Positions 33,925-43,877 of a stretch of DNA of 64,000 nucleotides are shown here, one piece after another (position 1 is the stretch's first letter; every line of letters begins with the position of its first letter). The position numbers and the translations under genes are program-made. The notes below the pieces were generated by a model, which was given only the letters and a program-made list of their open reading frames with translations, was not told where the DNA came from and ran no database searches. Source of the stretch: an uncultured Sphingomonadaceae bacterium (GTDB lineage Bacteria; Pseudomonadota; Alphaproteobacteria; Sphingomonadales; Sphingomonadaceae); the NCBI GenBank assembly GCA_947489315.1, contig CANLCX010000002.1:992001-1056000 (forward strand), read 5' to 3'.

Positions 33925-35058
33925 ATGGCAGACCGAATCAACAGTGAATTCCAGCTGGGGGATGATATGACCGGCAAGCGCATCGTGGTTGCGATGTCCG
34001 GTGGCGTCGATTCCAGCGTGGTCGCGGCGCTTGCCGCGCGCACCGGTGCGGAAACAATCGGCATTACCTTGCAGCTTTATGATCATGGCGAAGCCGTTGG
34101 CCGGACCGGCAGCTGTTGCGCGGGTCAGGATATCCGTGATGCGCGTGCTGTGGCGGAGAAGCTTGGCATAGCCCATTATGTATTTGACCATGCCAGCCGC
34201 TTTCAAGAATCGGTTATGGATGTGTTCGCCGATGAATATATGGCCGGACGCACACCCATCCCTTGCGTGCAGTGTAATATGGGCGTGAAATTTACCGACC
34301 TGTTAAACCTGTCCCGCGAGCTTGGCGCTGATTGCCTTGCCACCGGCCATTATGTTCGGCGCTTCATTGGGGAGCATGGATCCGAGCTACACCGAGCAAT
34401 GGACCCTGCCCGCGACCAGAGCTACTTTCTGTTTGCAACGACGCAGGGTCAGCTCGACTACCTGCGTTTCCCGCTAGGTGACATGCCTAAAGATCAAGTT
34501 CGCGAGATTGCCAAGGACATTGGCCTTGCCGTCGCCTTTAAACCCGACAGTCAGGATATCTGCTTCGTCCCCGATGGCGATTACGCCAAAGTTGTTCGCA
34601 AGCTCCGTCCAGAGGCGGATGATGATGGTGAAATTGTTCATATCGACGGGACCGTCATGGGCCGCCACAAGGGCCTGATCCATTATACAGTCGGCCAGCG
34701 TAAGGGACTCGAAATTGGCGGACAGGCCGAACCTCTATATGTGATTCGCCTAGAGCCAGAAACCAAACGCGTTTTTGTCGGACCAAGACAGGCGCTCGCA
34801 GTAGCGTCGGCAACATTGCGCGATATCAACTGGATTGGCGGCGATTTTGAAGGACCGATGCAGGTGAAGGTGCGCTCCATGGCCAAACCTACTCATGCAC
34901 GGCTTGAAGGCGACAAGTTGCTTTTTCACAATCCAGAATATGGTGTGTCCCCCGGTCAGGCTGCGGTCTTCTATCATAAGGACCGGGTGCTTGGCGGCGG
35001 ATGGATTGAAAAAACCGGGGCGGTATCCCAGCAATGGCTGAGCGCGGCGACTGCCTGA
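33925..35058 (+). CDS. mnmA: tRNA-specific 2-thiouridylase MnmA
   Basis: 377 residues from the ATG at 33925; a GTG two codons earlier and an ATG at 33967 are alternative starts. MnmA adds sulfur to U34 of tRNA-Glu, -Gln and -Lys using ATP and a sulfur relay. Motifs: PP-loop [15 protein letters not shown], the first catalytic Cys in [15 protein letters not shown], the second in [13 protein letters not shown], and ATGHYVRR. The C-terminal RNA-binding barrel ([14 protein letters not shown] to the end) is complete. It is divergent from the hypothetical gene at 33397. Confidence 0.97.
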   Translation: MADRINSEFQLGDDMTGKRIVVAMSGGVDSSVVAALAARTGAETIGITLQLYDHGEAVGRTGSCCAGQDIRDARAVAEKLGIAHYVFDHASRFQESVMDVFADEYMAGRTPIPCVQCNMGVKFTDLLNLSRELGADCLATGHYVRRFIGEHGSELHRAMDPARDQSYFLFATTQGQLDYLRFPLGDMPKDQVREIAKDIGLAVAFKPDSQDICFVPDGDYAKVVRKLRPEADDDGEIVHIDGTVMGRHKGLIHYTVGQRKGLEIGGQAEPLYVIRLEPETKRVFVGPRQALAVASATLRDINWIGGDFEGPMQVKVRSMAKPTHARLEGDKLLFHNPEYGVSPGQAAVFYHKDRVLGGGWIEKTGAVSQQWLSAATA

Positions 35059-35062
35059 TAGT

Positions 35063-35437
35063 TTAGTCGGCTTCCGCCTCCGTCAGCATGATACAACCCC
35101 AGCCTTCCCGAAATTCAGCCGTAGCGGATGCAAGCAGCGGAACCGATGCGGTCACACGCCGTTTCTCGTCATCCAGCGATAGACCGATAATTTCCATACC
35201 GGGCTCAAAATCCTTCTCGCAATCGGTCAGATCCCGACCACCGACATAATGGCAGGAACAGGCGACGCGCGCGCCATAGGCTGTTCCGATACCCAGCTGC
35301 CCTTTGATGAAACTGTAGTTATAGGCGAAGACCGCCGCCAATATCAGCACGAACAGGGCGAGCACATATAAGGCCATACGACCTTTGCGGGCCTGAGATT
35401 TAGAAGCGGTGTCGGGATTGTTATTTACGGTTGCCAT
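35063..35437 (-). CDS. Conserved-looking single-TM hypothetical protein
   Basis: 124 residues with a strong ribosome site (AGGAGC) before the ATG. A basic N-terminus is followed by one TM helix (about 22-42, LYVLALFVLILAAVFAYNY). The C-terminal domain has a CSCHYVGGR motif plus two further cysteines, suggesting a periplasmic disulfide or metal site. It is divergent from the beta-lactamase-related gene, with starts only about 24 nt apart, so the two may be co-regulated or functionally linked. Family not recognised. Confidence 0.65.
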   Translation of the reverse strand: MATVNNNPDTASKSQARKGRMALYVLALFVLILAAVFAYNYSFIKGQLGIGTAYGARVACSCHYVGGRDLTDCEKDFEPGMEIIGLSLDDEKRRVTASVPLLASATAEFREGWGCIMLTEAEAD

Positions 35438-35460
35438 GGCTGCTCCTATTGGTGCAACCC

Positions 35461-36609
35461 ATGCCCATGCACAAGATCAAAATCACTGCCCTGTCCTTTC
35501 TCGCTCTCACGCTCTCCAGCTGCGCCGCCAGTGATGAACCAGCAGGTCCACCGCCCAAGACGGCCGAAGAGCTCGCCTATATATCGGATGCAAGCCCCAT
35601 TCCGAAAGCCCGGCTGGATTCCGCGATTGCGCCCCTGTTCGACGACCCGGCGATGGCTGAAACCCGCGCCCTGCTGATCATGCATCGCGGCGCGATACTC
35701 GCCGAGCGCTATGGCGAAGGCTATGACGAAGATACACGGTTCATCAGTTGGTCGATGGCCAAATCCTTTACTGGCGCCCTGATCGGCTTTCTGGTGGCCG
35801 ATGGCCGACTGGTACTCGATGATCCAGCCCCCGTCCCCGCCTGGCAGCGGCCCGGTGATCCGCGCGGTGACATCACCTTGCGTCAACTCCTTCATATGTC
35901 CTCTGGCCTTGACCATACCGAGGTGGGTGAGGAAGGCGGCAAGACCCTCTACGAAGCCGATACCCAGCAGATGCTGTTCCTCTCCGGCTCGGGCGATATG
36001 GCCGGCTATGCCGAAGCGCGTCCGATGGAGGCTGAGCCTGGCGCAAAATTTGAATATAGCACCGCGACCAGCTTGATCCTCGCCGACATCATCACCCGCA
36101 CCTTGACCAACAGTAGCGATCCGAAAGTGCGTCGCGACACAGCCATGCGCTTCATTCGCGGCCGTCTGCTGGAACCGCTGGGCATGGACAGCACCTATTT
36201 TGAATTCGATGCCAATGGCACCTTCCTCGGCGGTAGCATCATTCAATCGACGGCCCGCGATTATGCCACTTTTGGAGAATTTCTCCGCAATAATGGCGCG
36301 CGCAAAGGGGCTCAGCATCTGCCGGTCAGCTGGATCACGTTCATGCGGACCTCCTCTGCCAATGATCCTGCCTATGGCGGACATATCTGGCTCAACAAGA
36401 AACGCCCCGATGGGCGTAACCAAATATTATTCCCCGACATGGCTCCCGACACGGTATTTGCGGCGCTTGGCCATCTCGGTCAGCAAATTGTCGTATCACC
36501 GGAACAGAAGCTGACGGTTGTCCGGCTTGGCAAGACGCAGGATGATGTGAACCGGCCGATGAGCGATCAAATTGGCCGGATTGTGGCCCTGTTTCCGGTG
36601 AGCAAATAG
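35461..36609 (+). CDS. Serine beta-lactamase-like hydrolase (class C related), lipoprotein
   Basis: 382 residues from the ATG at 35461; the frame extends upstream but would overlap the divergent gene. The signal KIKITALSFLALTLSSC ends in lipobox LSSC. SMAKS supplies the SxxK nucleophile, YSTATS corresponds to the YxN region, and LGHLGQQ replaces the usual KTG/HxG. The conserved LRQLLHMSSGLD and DPAPV blocks place it in the penicillin-binding/EstB-type superfamily. Members include esterases, DD-peptidases and nylon-oligomer-type hydrolases; true beta-lactam resistance is not implied. Location is expected at the periplasmic face of a membrane. Confidence 0.88.
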   Translation: MPMHKIKITALSFLALTLSSCAASDEPAGPPPKTAEELAYISDASPIPKARLDSAIAPLFDDPAMAETRALLIMHRGAILAERYGEGYDEDTRFISWSMAKSFTGALIGFLVADGRLVLDDPAPVPAWQRPGDPRGDITLRQLLHMSSGLDHTEVGEEGGKTLYEADTQQMLFLSGSGDMAGYAEARPMEAEPGAKFEYSTATSLILADIITRTLTNSSDPKVRRDTAMRFIRGRLLEPLGMDSTYFEFDANGTFLGGSIIQSTARDYATFGEFLRNNGARKGAQHLPVSWITFMRTSSANDPAYGGHIWLNKKRPDGRNQILFPDMAPDTVFAALGHLGQQIVVSPEQKLTVVRLGKTQDDVNRPMSDQIGRIVALFPVSK

Positions 36610-36611
36610 AC

Positions 36612-37430
36612 CTATAGGCGAAACTGCCCCTCAACCACCGTCACACATTTCCCGCCAAGCCAGGCCTTGTCGCCATCCAACCGGCAGTCCACATAGCCCC
36701 CGCGCCCACTCGCCTGATAAGCAGTAAAGCTGTCGCGACCCAATTGCTTCGCCCAATAAGGTGTCAGCACAGCATGAGCCGATCCGGTCACGCTATCTTC
36801 ATCGACCCCAGCGCCAGGCACAAACACCCGGCTCAGCGCATCGGTATCTGTGCCAGGCGCTGTGCATATAAATTGCTCATCCCCGAGCGCCGCCAGCGCC
36901 TTGAAATCGGGCTTCAGTGCTAGCACCTCATCCGCCGTGGCATAGCGGATGACATTATAACGCCCCTCATGAAATTGCGTTTCAATCGGTGTCCCGCCCA
37001 ACAAAGCAACAACATCCGGCCGCTCTTTCGGTGATGGCGGATAAGCAGGCAATGCCAGCGCATAGCCATTCTTATTTTTGGCACCATCGCGGGTCATCGT
37101 CAACACGCCCGCTTTGCGGGTGCGAAACGTAACCTTATCTTTGTCCGGATTTTGCGACAGGATGATATGTCCGCTCGCCAAGGTCGCATGGCCACACAGG
37201 CGGATTTCCACCGCCGGCGTAAACCAGCGCAACTCATAGTCCGCCTCACCGGTGGCATCGGGCAGATAAAAGGCGGTCTCCGCGAAATTATTCTCTTCGC
37301 CAATGGCCTGCAACACATCATCATCCAGCCAGCTTTCCAGCGGTATCACCGCCGCCTGATTACCGGTAAAGGGACGCTCGGCAAAGGCATCGACATGATA
37401 ATAGGGCAAGATCTGTGTTTCATATGTCAT
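36612..37430 (-). CDS. PhzF-family isomerase/epimerase-like protein
   Basis: 272 residues starting at the ATG that overlaps the pdxH stop (ATGA at 37430-37427). Signatures: YYHVDAFAERPFTGNQAAVI, NNFAETAFYL with the catalytic Glu, LRWFTPAVEIRLCGHATLASGH, and DSVTGSAHAVLTPYWAK in the second half. The fold is a two-domain diaminopimelate-epimerase-like barrel. Substrates of non-phenazine PhzF proteins are mostly unknown. The overlap indicates co-translation with pdxH. Confidence 0.92.
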   Translation of the reverse strand: MTYETQILPYYHVDAFAERPFTGNQAAVIPLESWLDDDVLQAIGEENNFAETAFYLPDATGEADYELRWFTPAVEIRLCGHATLASGHIILSQNPDKDKVTFRTRKAGVLTMTRDGAKNKNGYALALPAYPPSPKERPDVVALLGGTPIETQFHEGRYNVIRYATADEVLALKPDFKALAALGDEQFICTAPGTDTDALSRVFVPGAGVDEDSVTGSAHAVLTPYWAKQLGRDSFTAYQASGRGGYVDCRLDGDKAWLGGKCVTVVEGQFRL

Positions 37431-38017
37431 GGGTAAAGCATTCCTTCCGTCCAAACGTTGCCATCACTATCGCCATCTCGGACAAACACCCGCCGCTCAT
37501 GCAACCGATGTTCGCGGTCCTGCCAAAATTCAAAGCGCCGCGGCGTCAATAGATAGCCTGACCAATGCGGCGGGCGCGGCACATGCTGACCATCAAAGCG
37601 CGTTTTCACTTCATCATAACGCGTTTCAAATGTCGCTCGGCTATCAAGCGGGCGGGATTGGTCCGACGCCCATGCGCCGAGCTGGGAATCCCGGCTCCGC
37701 GTTGCAAAATAGGCATCGGCAACGTCATCAGAAACAGTCGAGAGCGCCCCTTCAATGCGAATCTGCCGACGCAGGCTTTTCCAATGGAATAATATCGCTG
37801 CCTGCGGATTGGCGGCAATATCGGCTGCCTTGCGACTTTCCTGATTGGTGTAGAAAACAAAGCCGGTGCGATCATGCCCTTTGAGCAGCACCATGCGCGC
37901 GGAAGGCTGACCGCTCGCATCGGCGGTCGCGATGGTCATCGCATTGCTATCATTTAACTCGGTCTCGCGCGCTTCCGCGAACCAAGTTTCGAACAGGGGG
38001 AAAGGATCATGGGTCAT
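37427..38017 (-). CDS. pdxH: Pyridoxamine 5'-phosphate oxidase
   Basis: 196 residues from the ATG at 38017 (MTHDPFPLFETW), the normal start for the family; the open frame extends 31 codons further but without homology. It oxidises pyridoxine or pyridoxamine 5'-phosphate to PLP with FMN. Motifs: SARMVLLKGHDRTGFVFYTN (FMN binding), FHWKSLRRQIRIEGALS, RSRDSQLGAWASDQS and the C-terminal YLLTPRRFEFWQDREHRLHER. Length is slightly below the E. coli enzyme. It is coupled to the PhzF gene downstream. Confidence 0.96.
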   Translation of the reverse strand: MTHDPFPLFETWFAEARETELNDSNAMTIATADASGQPSARMVLLKGHDRTGFVFYTNQESRKAADIAANPQAAILFHWKSLRRQIRIEGALSTVSDDVADAYFATRSRDSQLGAWASDQSRPLDSRATFETRYDEVKTRFDGQHVPRPPHWSGYLLTPRRFEFWQDREHRLHERRVFVRDGDSDGNVWTEGMLYP

Positions 38018-38135
38018 GATCCTCGCTGTATCAGGGTGATGACGCGCGTGAAAGTGTTGTGTTTTGATATTTGCCCGTCCGTCGGGACAAGCCCAATATA
38101 AGCAAGCCATATAGGGTCACACCGGGTCACACCCC

Positions 38136-38963
38136 CTAAAGCGGAGAAGCCTGTGGGCTCGTCGCGCCCATGCTGTCGCTTGGCATAAAGCCGCTAATGT
38201 CATCGCCATCATGCACAATGCCCGCCGCCGCTTCGCTCGCCCGCACCCGTGTCCAGAAATCGGGGTCATCGCTGATGCCGCTGCGTATCGCGCGCTCCCA
38301 TTGCATTTCGCCCCAGTCAGCTGCATCGTCGGGGTCGAGGTCGGATATGTCGATATCTTCGGGCGCCGTGGCGGCAATCTGCTCGCGCTCCTGCTTTTCG
38401 CGCAGCCGTTGCATCAAACTGTCATTATGGATGCCGGTAAAGGGCGGCTCGATATCCGGCTCCCCCGCCTGATCCTGTTCCTCCAGCATTGCGGTACAAT
38501 CCCTGCCCTGGCTAATCGCCTCGACCATCTCGTCAAACTCGGCTGCCGCAGCCCGCGCCGGATTGCCCGCCAGATCACATTCATCCGCCTTGGCATCCAG
38601 CCGGGCCAGCGCGGCGAGCAACAAGGGCACCGAAAAACGCTGCCGCTCTCCCACCTCCTCACCATGATACCAGACCGTCTCGGCCCAGCCATTGAGCCCC
38701 TTTTCCAGCACTTCCTCTGCATAAACATCCCGCGCATGGATCAGCGCCGCATCCCATGCCCGCGAAAAGGCCCTGCCCTCATCCCGCCGCCGCAACCGAT
38801 GCGCGCTTTCCCGGCTCATGCCCACAAAGGCCGCCGCCGCCTTCACCGACCCACAGCGGGCAAGCGCTTCGAGAAACCGGCCCTGCTTCTCCGGCGTCCA
38901 GCGCGGCGCGGGCGCGCTCAATGTTTCGGTGGCGGGCTGTTCGGGGGATAGTTGGGTCATCAC
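38136..38963 (-). CDS. Helix-turn-helix protein of unknown role
   Basis: 275 residues. An N-terminal helix-turn-helix (WTPEKQGRFLEALARCGSVKAAAAFVGMSRESAHRLRRR, about 22-60) resembles the DNA-binding part of small terminase or transposase-associated proteins. A charged helical middle (VYAEEVLEKGLNGWAETVWYHGEEVGERQRFSVPLLLAALARLD) and an acidic, probably unstructured C-terminus follow. Similar proteins are frequent as orphan genes in sphingomonads; the function is not known. No phage genes adjoin it. Confidence 0.7.
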   Translation of the reverse strand: MMTQLSPEQPATETLSAPAPRWTPEKQGRFLEALARCGSVKAAAAFVGMSRESAHRLRRRDEGRAFSRAWDAALIHARDVYAEEVLEKGLNGWAETVWYHGEEVGERQRFSVPLLLAALARLDAKADECDLAGNPARAAAAEFDEMVEAISQGRDCTAMLEEQDQAGEPDIEPPFTGIHNDSLMQRLREKQEREQIAATAPEDIDISDLDPDDAADWGEMQWERAIRSGISDDPDFWTRVRASEAAAGIVHDGDDISGFMPSDSMGATSPQASPL

Positions 38964-39068
38964 ACATTCTCTTCCTAGTTAGAGGGAGTGCATGATATAA
39001 CCCATATGGTACATTGTAGGAAAGCGGGGATTTGGAACGCGCTGTTATAGCCAGAAGGTCTGCAATAT

Positions 39069-39086
39069 CCCGAAAGCGGACATTAG
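39069..39086. repeat. Dispersed hairpin repeat, copy 3 (half copy, TCCCG type)
   Basis: CCCGAAAGCGGACATTAG matches the right arm of the full copy at 55904-55935. A degenerate second piece, GGGGTGAAAGCCGACAT, follows at about 39114-39130. It lies upstream of the DUF2971 gene. Confidence 0.55.
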
Positions 39087-39170
39087 AAGCTGTTCTTTCT
39101 AACAGCAGTTTTTGGGGTGAAAGCCGACATGCCGGGTTTTCTTTTTGCCATCGATACTTAAATTGTCTGC

Positions 39171-40001
39171 ATGGATGATAGTGCAATTCTCGATAAACCC
39201 CGATATTTCTTCAAGTATCGGTCAATTACTGGCGAGCCAGATGACGAAGGAAGCAATGCCCATAGAACGAGAGATATAATAGAGAAAGACCGACTCTTCT
39301 GGCCATCCCCGCTTAGCTTTAATGATCCATTTGATTGTTTGCCCGCTAACCAAGTCAATGGCTCAAAGCTAAAGCGCGAGCTGAAGGTTCGAAAGACCAT
39401 TAAGAAATATTATCCTCACCTTACTAAGGCGCAAGTCAAAGCGAAGGCGCGTATTTCACTATCAATTCCCGAGAAAGAGCAAGTCAGAGCAATGGAAGGC
39501 TCGACCGAATTGTGGCTAGAAAAAATTGGGATATGCTCATTGTCCGCGACGGCTTCTAACGTCCTAATGTGGTCCCACTATTCTGATAGCCACAAGGGAA
39601 TCTGCATTCAGTTTGAGACGAGCCGCTATTGGGCGCCCGCCTTCTCGGCTAACAATCTCTATTTTGAAGAGGCCCTACCGGTGACCTATGCCGACAAGCG
39701 TCCCATTTTTGACCTGTCTAGTCCCATGGGCGAGCAGAACGTACTCGAACGGCAGTTTCTTACTAAGGCGGAATATTGGAGTTACGAGCAAGAGTGGCGG
39801 CTGATTCGAAACCGAGAACGCCCTGGCTTCCAAGATTTCCCTACGAACTGCCTACACTCGATCATCCTAGGAGCTATGATCTCGAACGAGAACGAGGCGC
39901 AAGTGAGGGAATGGAATGCCGGCAGAGAAACACCCGCCACGATCAAGCGGGCTCTGCTCGATAAACTCACATATGAATTAGAGATTGTGCCTGCTGACTA
40001 G
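39171..40001 (+). CDS. DUF2971-family protein
   Basis: 276 residues. Family hallmarks are FFKYRSI near the start, LFWPSPLSFNDPFDCLPAN (about 40-60) and CSLSATASNVLMWSHYSDSHKGICIQFE (about 121-150), then YWSYEQEWRLIRN. DUF2971 proteins are cytoplasmic and of unknown biochemistry; they are scattered in accessory DNA and sometimes near defence or toxin genes. It is a single gene bracketed by two dispersed hairpin repeats (39069 and 40126), unlike its household neighbours upstream, which suggests a mobile cargo gene. Confidence 0.85.
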   Translation: MDDSAILDKPRYFFKYRSITGEPDDEGSNAHRTRDIIEKDRLFWPSPLSFNDPFDCLPANQVNGSKLKRELKVRKTIKKYYPHLTKAQVKAKARISLSIPEKEQVRAMEGSTELWLEKIGICSLSATASNVLMWSHYSDSHKGICIQFETSRYWAPAFSANNLYFEEALPVTYADKRPIFDLSSPMGEQNVLERQFLTKAEYWSYEQEWRLIRNRERPGFQDFPTNCLHSIILGAMISNENEAQVREWNAGRETPATIKRALLDKLTYELEIVPAD

Positions 40002-40387
40002 GCCTATCAATCTATCAGCCTTTTCAGACCAACAATACCAAATTGAAGTTTGGAACCGATCAGATTGACTAATCAAACGTTCGCAATTGGGTCGTAAGCA
40101 TAATGGTAGCAATTGCTGCTTTCAGAATGTCCGCTTTTGCGCCCATAGCGGACACTAGAGAATATAGGAGGCGCTGCAGTTTTCTGTGGAAAAAACATCA
40201 CTTGAGCATGAAACTGATATGTTAAAGCCCGCTGGGAAATATGCTGATAAAATAAAGGAATCGGCTATCCAAATCGGAATTGTCGGAAATGACGAATTGA
40301 TATCTTGGCATCACGGTAGACCCGCAAAATCACCAGCGACCTTAACGGTTTTGCAACCCAGTTGCCAAAAGTACATCCTGTTAACAG
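40002..40387. other. Intergenic region with one hairpin repeat
   Basis: 386 bases between two converging transcription units. Apart from the repeat at 40126-40155, no supported gene was seen. A short rightward frame from 40186 has no recognisable product and runs into the dehydrogenase gene on the other strand. Confidence 0.5.
40126..40155. repeat. Dispersed hairpin repeat, copy 4 (GCGCCC type)
   Basis: AATGTCCGCTTTTGCGCCC followed by the opposing arm AGCGGACACT. It lies between the DUF2971 gene and the dehydrogenase genes. Confidence 0.7.
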
Positions 40388-42541
40388 CTAAGCCATATTG
40401 TATATCGGCAGTCTATTGACTGTCTGCCCGGTCAACGCCGCCAATGCATTGGCGACAGCTGGGGCAATTGGTGGTGTTCCCGGTTCTCCAACTCCCGTGG
40501 GTGGTTCGCTGGACTCCACTATGCTTACATCTATCTCAGGCATATCTGTAATTCGCAGCGGGAGATAGTCATGGAAGTTGGACTGTTCGACATATCCTCC
40601 TTCGCCCAATGTGATTTCGTTCATCAGTGCGGCGCCCAGTCCATACCCAATACCACCTTCAATTTGAGCAGAAACAATCTCGGGGTTCACGGCCATTCCG
40701 CAATCCACCGCAGCCCAGACTTTGTGGACCTTTGGCCTGCCGCCTTCGATCGAGACTTCGGCGATTTGTGCGATATAGGTTCCGAAAGATTTGTGAACAG
40801 CAACACCACGGGCCCGGCCGGCGGCGGTACTGCCGCCCCAATTTGCCATGTCGGCAACGCGTTTAAGCACCGCTGTATCACGGGGACTGTTTTTCAGTAG
40901 TGCCACACGACCCGCGACCGGGTCGAAGTTCATACCTGTCAGCATCTGGTCAATAAAGCACTCGACGGCAAAGCCATTATGCGTATGCCCGACGGACCGC
41001 CACCAGAGTACTGGCACGCCCGCTTTCATCGAATGAATGCTGACCCGATGGTTAGGGATATTATAATAAGGCTCAGCCGCACCTTCAGCGATGGTTCTGT
41101 CCGGATTGCCCTTCAATAAAGGCGCCAAAGCGGTTCCCTCAATCAGGGATTGCGCCGCTATGCTCTGATCCCATGCTTCGACCTCACCATCCGGAGACAT
41201 TGCCCCGGTCAGACGGTGCACAACCAGCGGGCGGTAATATCCGCCTTTGATATCATCCTCACGGGTCCACATTGTCTTGACCGGTCGCTTGCGGTCTATC
41301 GCATCAAAAACATGGGCGGCTTCTACAGCAAAAGCTGAGTCCTGTTGTGCCCGTCTGCCGAAGCTGCCTCCGGCCAGCATCGTGTGAATTTTAACATTAT
41401 CGGGATCAACCTTCAGCGTTTCGCTGATAGCCTTGTGGTCTGACGTTTGACTTTGACAACCGTGCCAGACGTCGATTTTTCCATCTTGTTGTTCAAAAAG
41501 GGCGTCCAGCGGTTCCATCGGCGCGTGCGCTAGATAGGGAAAAATATACTCCGCTTCAAAGCGCCGAGAGCCGGTGCTCAAAGCAGCACCGACGTCACCT
41601 TTTGTGCCGACGACTTGTCCTGTCTTGCTTGCCGCGTCCCGGAAATTTTTCAGCAATTGTGCCGAGGACCGCTTCTCGGCATTGCTGTCATCCCACTGGA
41701 TCTCGAGTAGATCGCGCGCCCTTATGGCAACAAAGGTATTTTCTGCGTAAACGGCAATACCTTCTTTTATCTGTTTGACATCCACCACGCCTTTTTCCGC
41801 GAGCGTTTTTTTGGCGTTGAAACTTTTTACCGTGGCACCGAATTGTGGAGGATGTGCGACCACGGCGGTCAGCATATCCGGACGATATTGGTCGAGCGTA
41901 AATTGCGCCGTGCCATTGCTCTTGGCCTGGCTGTCGACTTTGGCGACATGCTTGCCGATGAAAAGGAAATCTTTCCTTGCTTTCAACGGCGGGTTCTCTG
42001 GCGCTTTTTGTTTTGCAGCCAGATCCGCAAGTTCCCCAAATTTTGCTGAATTTTTGCTGGCAGAGTGGGAAATGATACCCTTACTTATAGTAATCTCATC
42101 AACTGGCACGCCCCACTCTTCGCGGGCCGCAGCCAACAACATTGCGCGAGCGACTGCCCCAGCTTTTCGCATCTGCTCGAAGGAATTGGCCATTGCCGTT
42201 GATCCGCCAGTCCCCTGGGCCCCCATCAACAGGTTTTTATATAAGTCCTTGTTTGCCGGTGCAGAGTCAGCTCTCATCTGCGACCAGTCGGCATCCAGTT
42301 CTTCGGCAACCAATGTGGTCAAACCAGTGTAAACACCTTGGCCAAATTCAACATGCTTTATGATCACTGTAACCAGATTGTCGGAGCCGATCCTGACAAA
42401 GGCATTTAGCTCTTGGGATTTGTCATCGCCATCTTTGGGAATGCCGCAGCCACCCAATAGCAGAGTGGTTCCAACAACTAGTCCGGCCGAAGCTTGCAGC
42501 ATATGCCTACGGTTGATGATAAATGATTTTTTGTCAGCCAT
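40388..42541 (-). CDS. Molybdopterin-binding dehydrogenase subunit (IorB-like, xanthine dehydrogenase family)
   Basis: 717 residues from the ATG at 42541, eight bases before the end of the small-subunit gene. The N-terminus has a twin-arginine-like [24 protein letters not shown] with a possible lipobox, so it is periplasmic or membrane-bound, as in IorB-type aldehyde/isoquinoline oxidoreductases. Features: [42 protein letters not shown] (the molybdopterin loop), [17 protein letters not shown] and C-terminal [18 protein letters not shown] with the catalytic Glu. It works with the 2Fe-2S subunit and normally an external cytochrome; the substrate is probably an aldehyde or N-heteroaromatic, not provable here. 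Confidence 0.93.
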   Translation of the reverse strand: MADKKSFIINRRHMLQASAGLVVGTTLLLGGCGIPKDGDDKSQELNAFVRIGSDNLVTVIIKHVEFGQGVYTGLTTLVAEELDADWSQMRADSAPANKDLYKNLLMGAQGTGGSTAMANSFEQMRKAGAVARAMLLAAAREEWGVPVDEITISKGIISHSASKNSAKFGELADLAAKQKAPENPPLKARKDFLFIGKHVAKVDSQAKSNGTAQFTLDQYRPDMLTAVVAHPPQFGATVKSFNAKKTLAEKGVVDVKQIKEGIAVYAENTFVAIRARDLLEIQWDDSNAEKRSSAQLLKNFRDAASKTGQVVGTKGDVGAALSTGSRRFEAEYIFPYLAHAPMEPLDALFEQQDGKIDVWHGCQSQTSDHKAISETLKVDPDNVKIHTMLAGGSFGRRAQQDSAFAVEAAHVFDAIDRKRPVKTMWTREDDIKGGYYRPLVVHRLTGAMSPDGEVEAWDQSIAAQSLIEGTALAPLLKGNPDRTIAEGAAEPYYNIPNHRVSIHSMKAGVPVLWWRSVGHTHNGFAVECFIDQMLTGMNFDPVAGRVALLKNSPRDTAVLKRVADMANWGGSTAAGRARGVAVHKSFGTYIAQIAEVSIEGGRPKVHKVWAAVDCGMAVNPEIVSAQIEGGIGYGLGAALMNEITLGEGGYVEQSNFHDYLPLRITDMPEIDVSIVESSEPPTGVGEPGTPPIAPAVANALAALTGQTVNRLPIYNMA

Positions 42542-43037
42542 TACTGGAAACCTGCACTGCTTTTGCCGCATCTTTTATGGCCTTGCGAATACGTCCATAT
42601 GTGGCGCAACGACAGACATTGCCGTTCATTGCCGCATCGATATCCTCATCTGGCGGATTTGAATTATTCTGGAGCAATTCCAGCGCCGACATGATCTGTC
42701 CGGATTGACAATAGCCACATTGCGGAACATCCAGCTGCTGCCATGCATTTTGGATGGCCTCCGCTTTCGCACCTGTGGCACCCTCAATCGTAGTAATTCT
42801 CGCACCGTCAACTGCAGCCAACGGTGTCACGCACGAACGCGTTGCCACACCGCCTACATGAACCGTACATGCTCCACATTGGGCAATACCGCACCCGAAC
42901 TTGGTGCCGGTGAGCTTGAGTTCATCACGAATGACCCATAGCAACGGAGTGTCAGGCTCTGAGTCGACCGAGACGGTATCGCCGTTAATTTCAAACTTCG
43001 TGGTCAATATGGAATTCCATTCACATAAAACAATCAA
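42534..43037 (-). CDS. 2Fe-2S subunit of the molybdopterin dehydrogenase (IorA-like)
   Basis: About 157-167 residues. No ATG fits: a TTG at 43007 (with GGAA upstream) gives the usual short N-terminus ([13 protein letters not shown]), and a TTG at 43037 gives ten more residues. The plant-ferredoxin cluster is [16 protein letters not shown], and the second cluster domain has CGYCQSGQI and CRCATYGRI. It transfers electrons from the molybdenum site. It overlaps the large-subunit gene by eight bases. Confidence 0.93.
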   Translation of the reverse strand: MIVLCEWNSILTTKFEINGDTVSVDSEPDTPLLWVIRDELKLTGTKFGCGIAQCGACTVHVGGVATRSCVTPLAAVDGARITTIEGATGAKAEAIQNAWQQLDVPQCGYCQSGQIMSALELLQNNSNPPDEDIDAAMNGNVCRCATYGRIRKAIKDAAKAVQVSSNG

Positions 43038-43089
43038 TCTTAACTCATTGATCCAGCAGTACTAGATGAAAAAAGGGAATATTCATCAT

Positions 43090-43106
43090 CCCGAAAGTGG
43101 ACATTT
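43090..43106. repeat. Dispersed hairpin repeat, copy 5 (half copy)
   Basis: CCCGAAAGTGGACATTT, a single arm with one change from the copy at 55904-55935, just upstream of the 2Fe-2S subunit gene. Confidence 0.45.
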
Positions 43107-43159
43107 TGCATGTGAGCAAAACGAGATGCAGCAATCTCTTTCTAGTAGTTCCGATTGAC

Positions 43160-43462
43160 TCATATTCGATCGCTCCAATCGCCAGAGGCGGCCTTGAAGC
43201 TCTTGATCTCAATTTCACTCCAGACTTTTTGTGAGTAAAAAGGGTCGGCCTTGATCAGGCTCCTTGCCGCCACGCTATTCTCGGCTTTGACGATAATCAG
43301 AGATCCCGCACTATTGCCTCCGTCGTCAAACATGGGACCGGCAACCGCGATAAAATCAGCTATGCTTCGGAAATGATCAAGATGACCGTCGCGATACTGT
43401 GATCTTGCTTCCTCGGCTCCGGGATTGTCGTGGGCGATGATGGCATAAAGCTGTTGCGACAT
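43160..43462 (-). CDS. YciI-like protein
   Basis: 100 residues forming a ferredoxin-like fold: LYAIIAHDNPGAEEARSQYRDGHLDHFRSI, GPMFDDGGNSAGSLIIVKAENSVAARSLIKADPF, then VWSEIEIKSFKA. The HLDH and DPF positions are typical of the family, which includes small isomerase or dehydratase-like enzymes and proteins of unknown role attached to catabolic clusters. ATG start. It is upstream of the dehydrogenase pair on the same strand with a 122-nt gap and divergent from the TonB receptor. Confidence 0.85.
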   Translation of the reverse strand: MSQQLYAIIAHDNPGAEEARSQYRDGHLDHFRSIADFIAVAGPMFDDGGNSAGSLIIVKAENSVAARSLIKADPFYSQKVWSEIEIKSFKAASGDWSDRI

Positions 43463-43877
43463 TTATCTTCGGCTCCCATTATTGTTCACAAAACGAAAAC
43501 GGCCCTGATTTCTGGCCAGAATTATGTCTTTCACCAAAGAACGTAATTGGATCACATTTTCGGTATTGATCCCCGTCCGGTGCACGAGAAACTGCGCCGG
43601 TTCGGCTTGATATTGAACTCATCGATCGCGCTGCTTTCCCGAGCATAGCTGTCCATCACTTTTGGCCGGTCAGACTTGATTTCGCTATTCATAGAACTTC
43701 TTTCTCCGAAGATGGCACCATCTACGTTCAAGACATTGGATGTGATTTGCAGCAACGGTCCATCGAAACCGCAAAATAATCATCAGGCGATAATTGAGCC
43801 CAAAATTTTGCATCGAGTAAATATTGCGCGCTTACTCTCGTGGGTGATAAAAATGAATACAAGGGAGCGGGGATAAA
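43463..43877. other. Divergent promoter region between YciI-like and TonB receptor genes
   Basis: 415 bases. A leftward 67-codon frame (43552-43755) has no recognised product. An inverted repeat GAGTAA/TTACTC with an 11-nt spacer lies at about 43815-43837, about 40 nt before the TonB receptor start, and could be a regulator site. Nothing else stands out. Confidence 0.4.

Noticed and set aside
35461-36609. Class C beta-lactamase resistance gene
   Set aside because: Only the SxxK and general fold are kept, and the KTG region differs; esterase or peptidase activity is more likely.
40186-40419. Rightward 77-codon frame between DUF2971 and the dehydrogenase
   Set aside because: No recognised product; it overlaps the end of the well-supported dehydrogenase gene.
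43552-43755. Leftward 67-codon frame upstream of the TonB receptor
   Set aside because: No family match, and its location is a promoter region; kept only as a remark.
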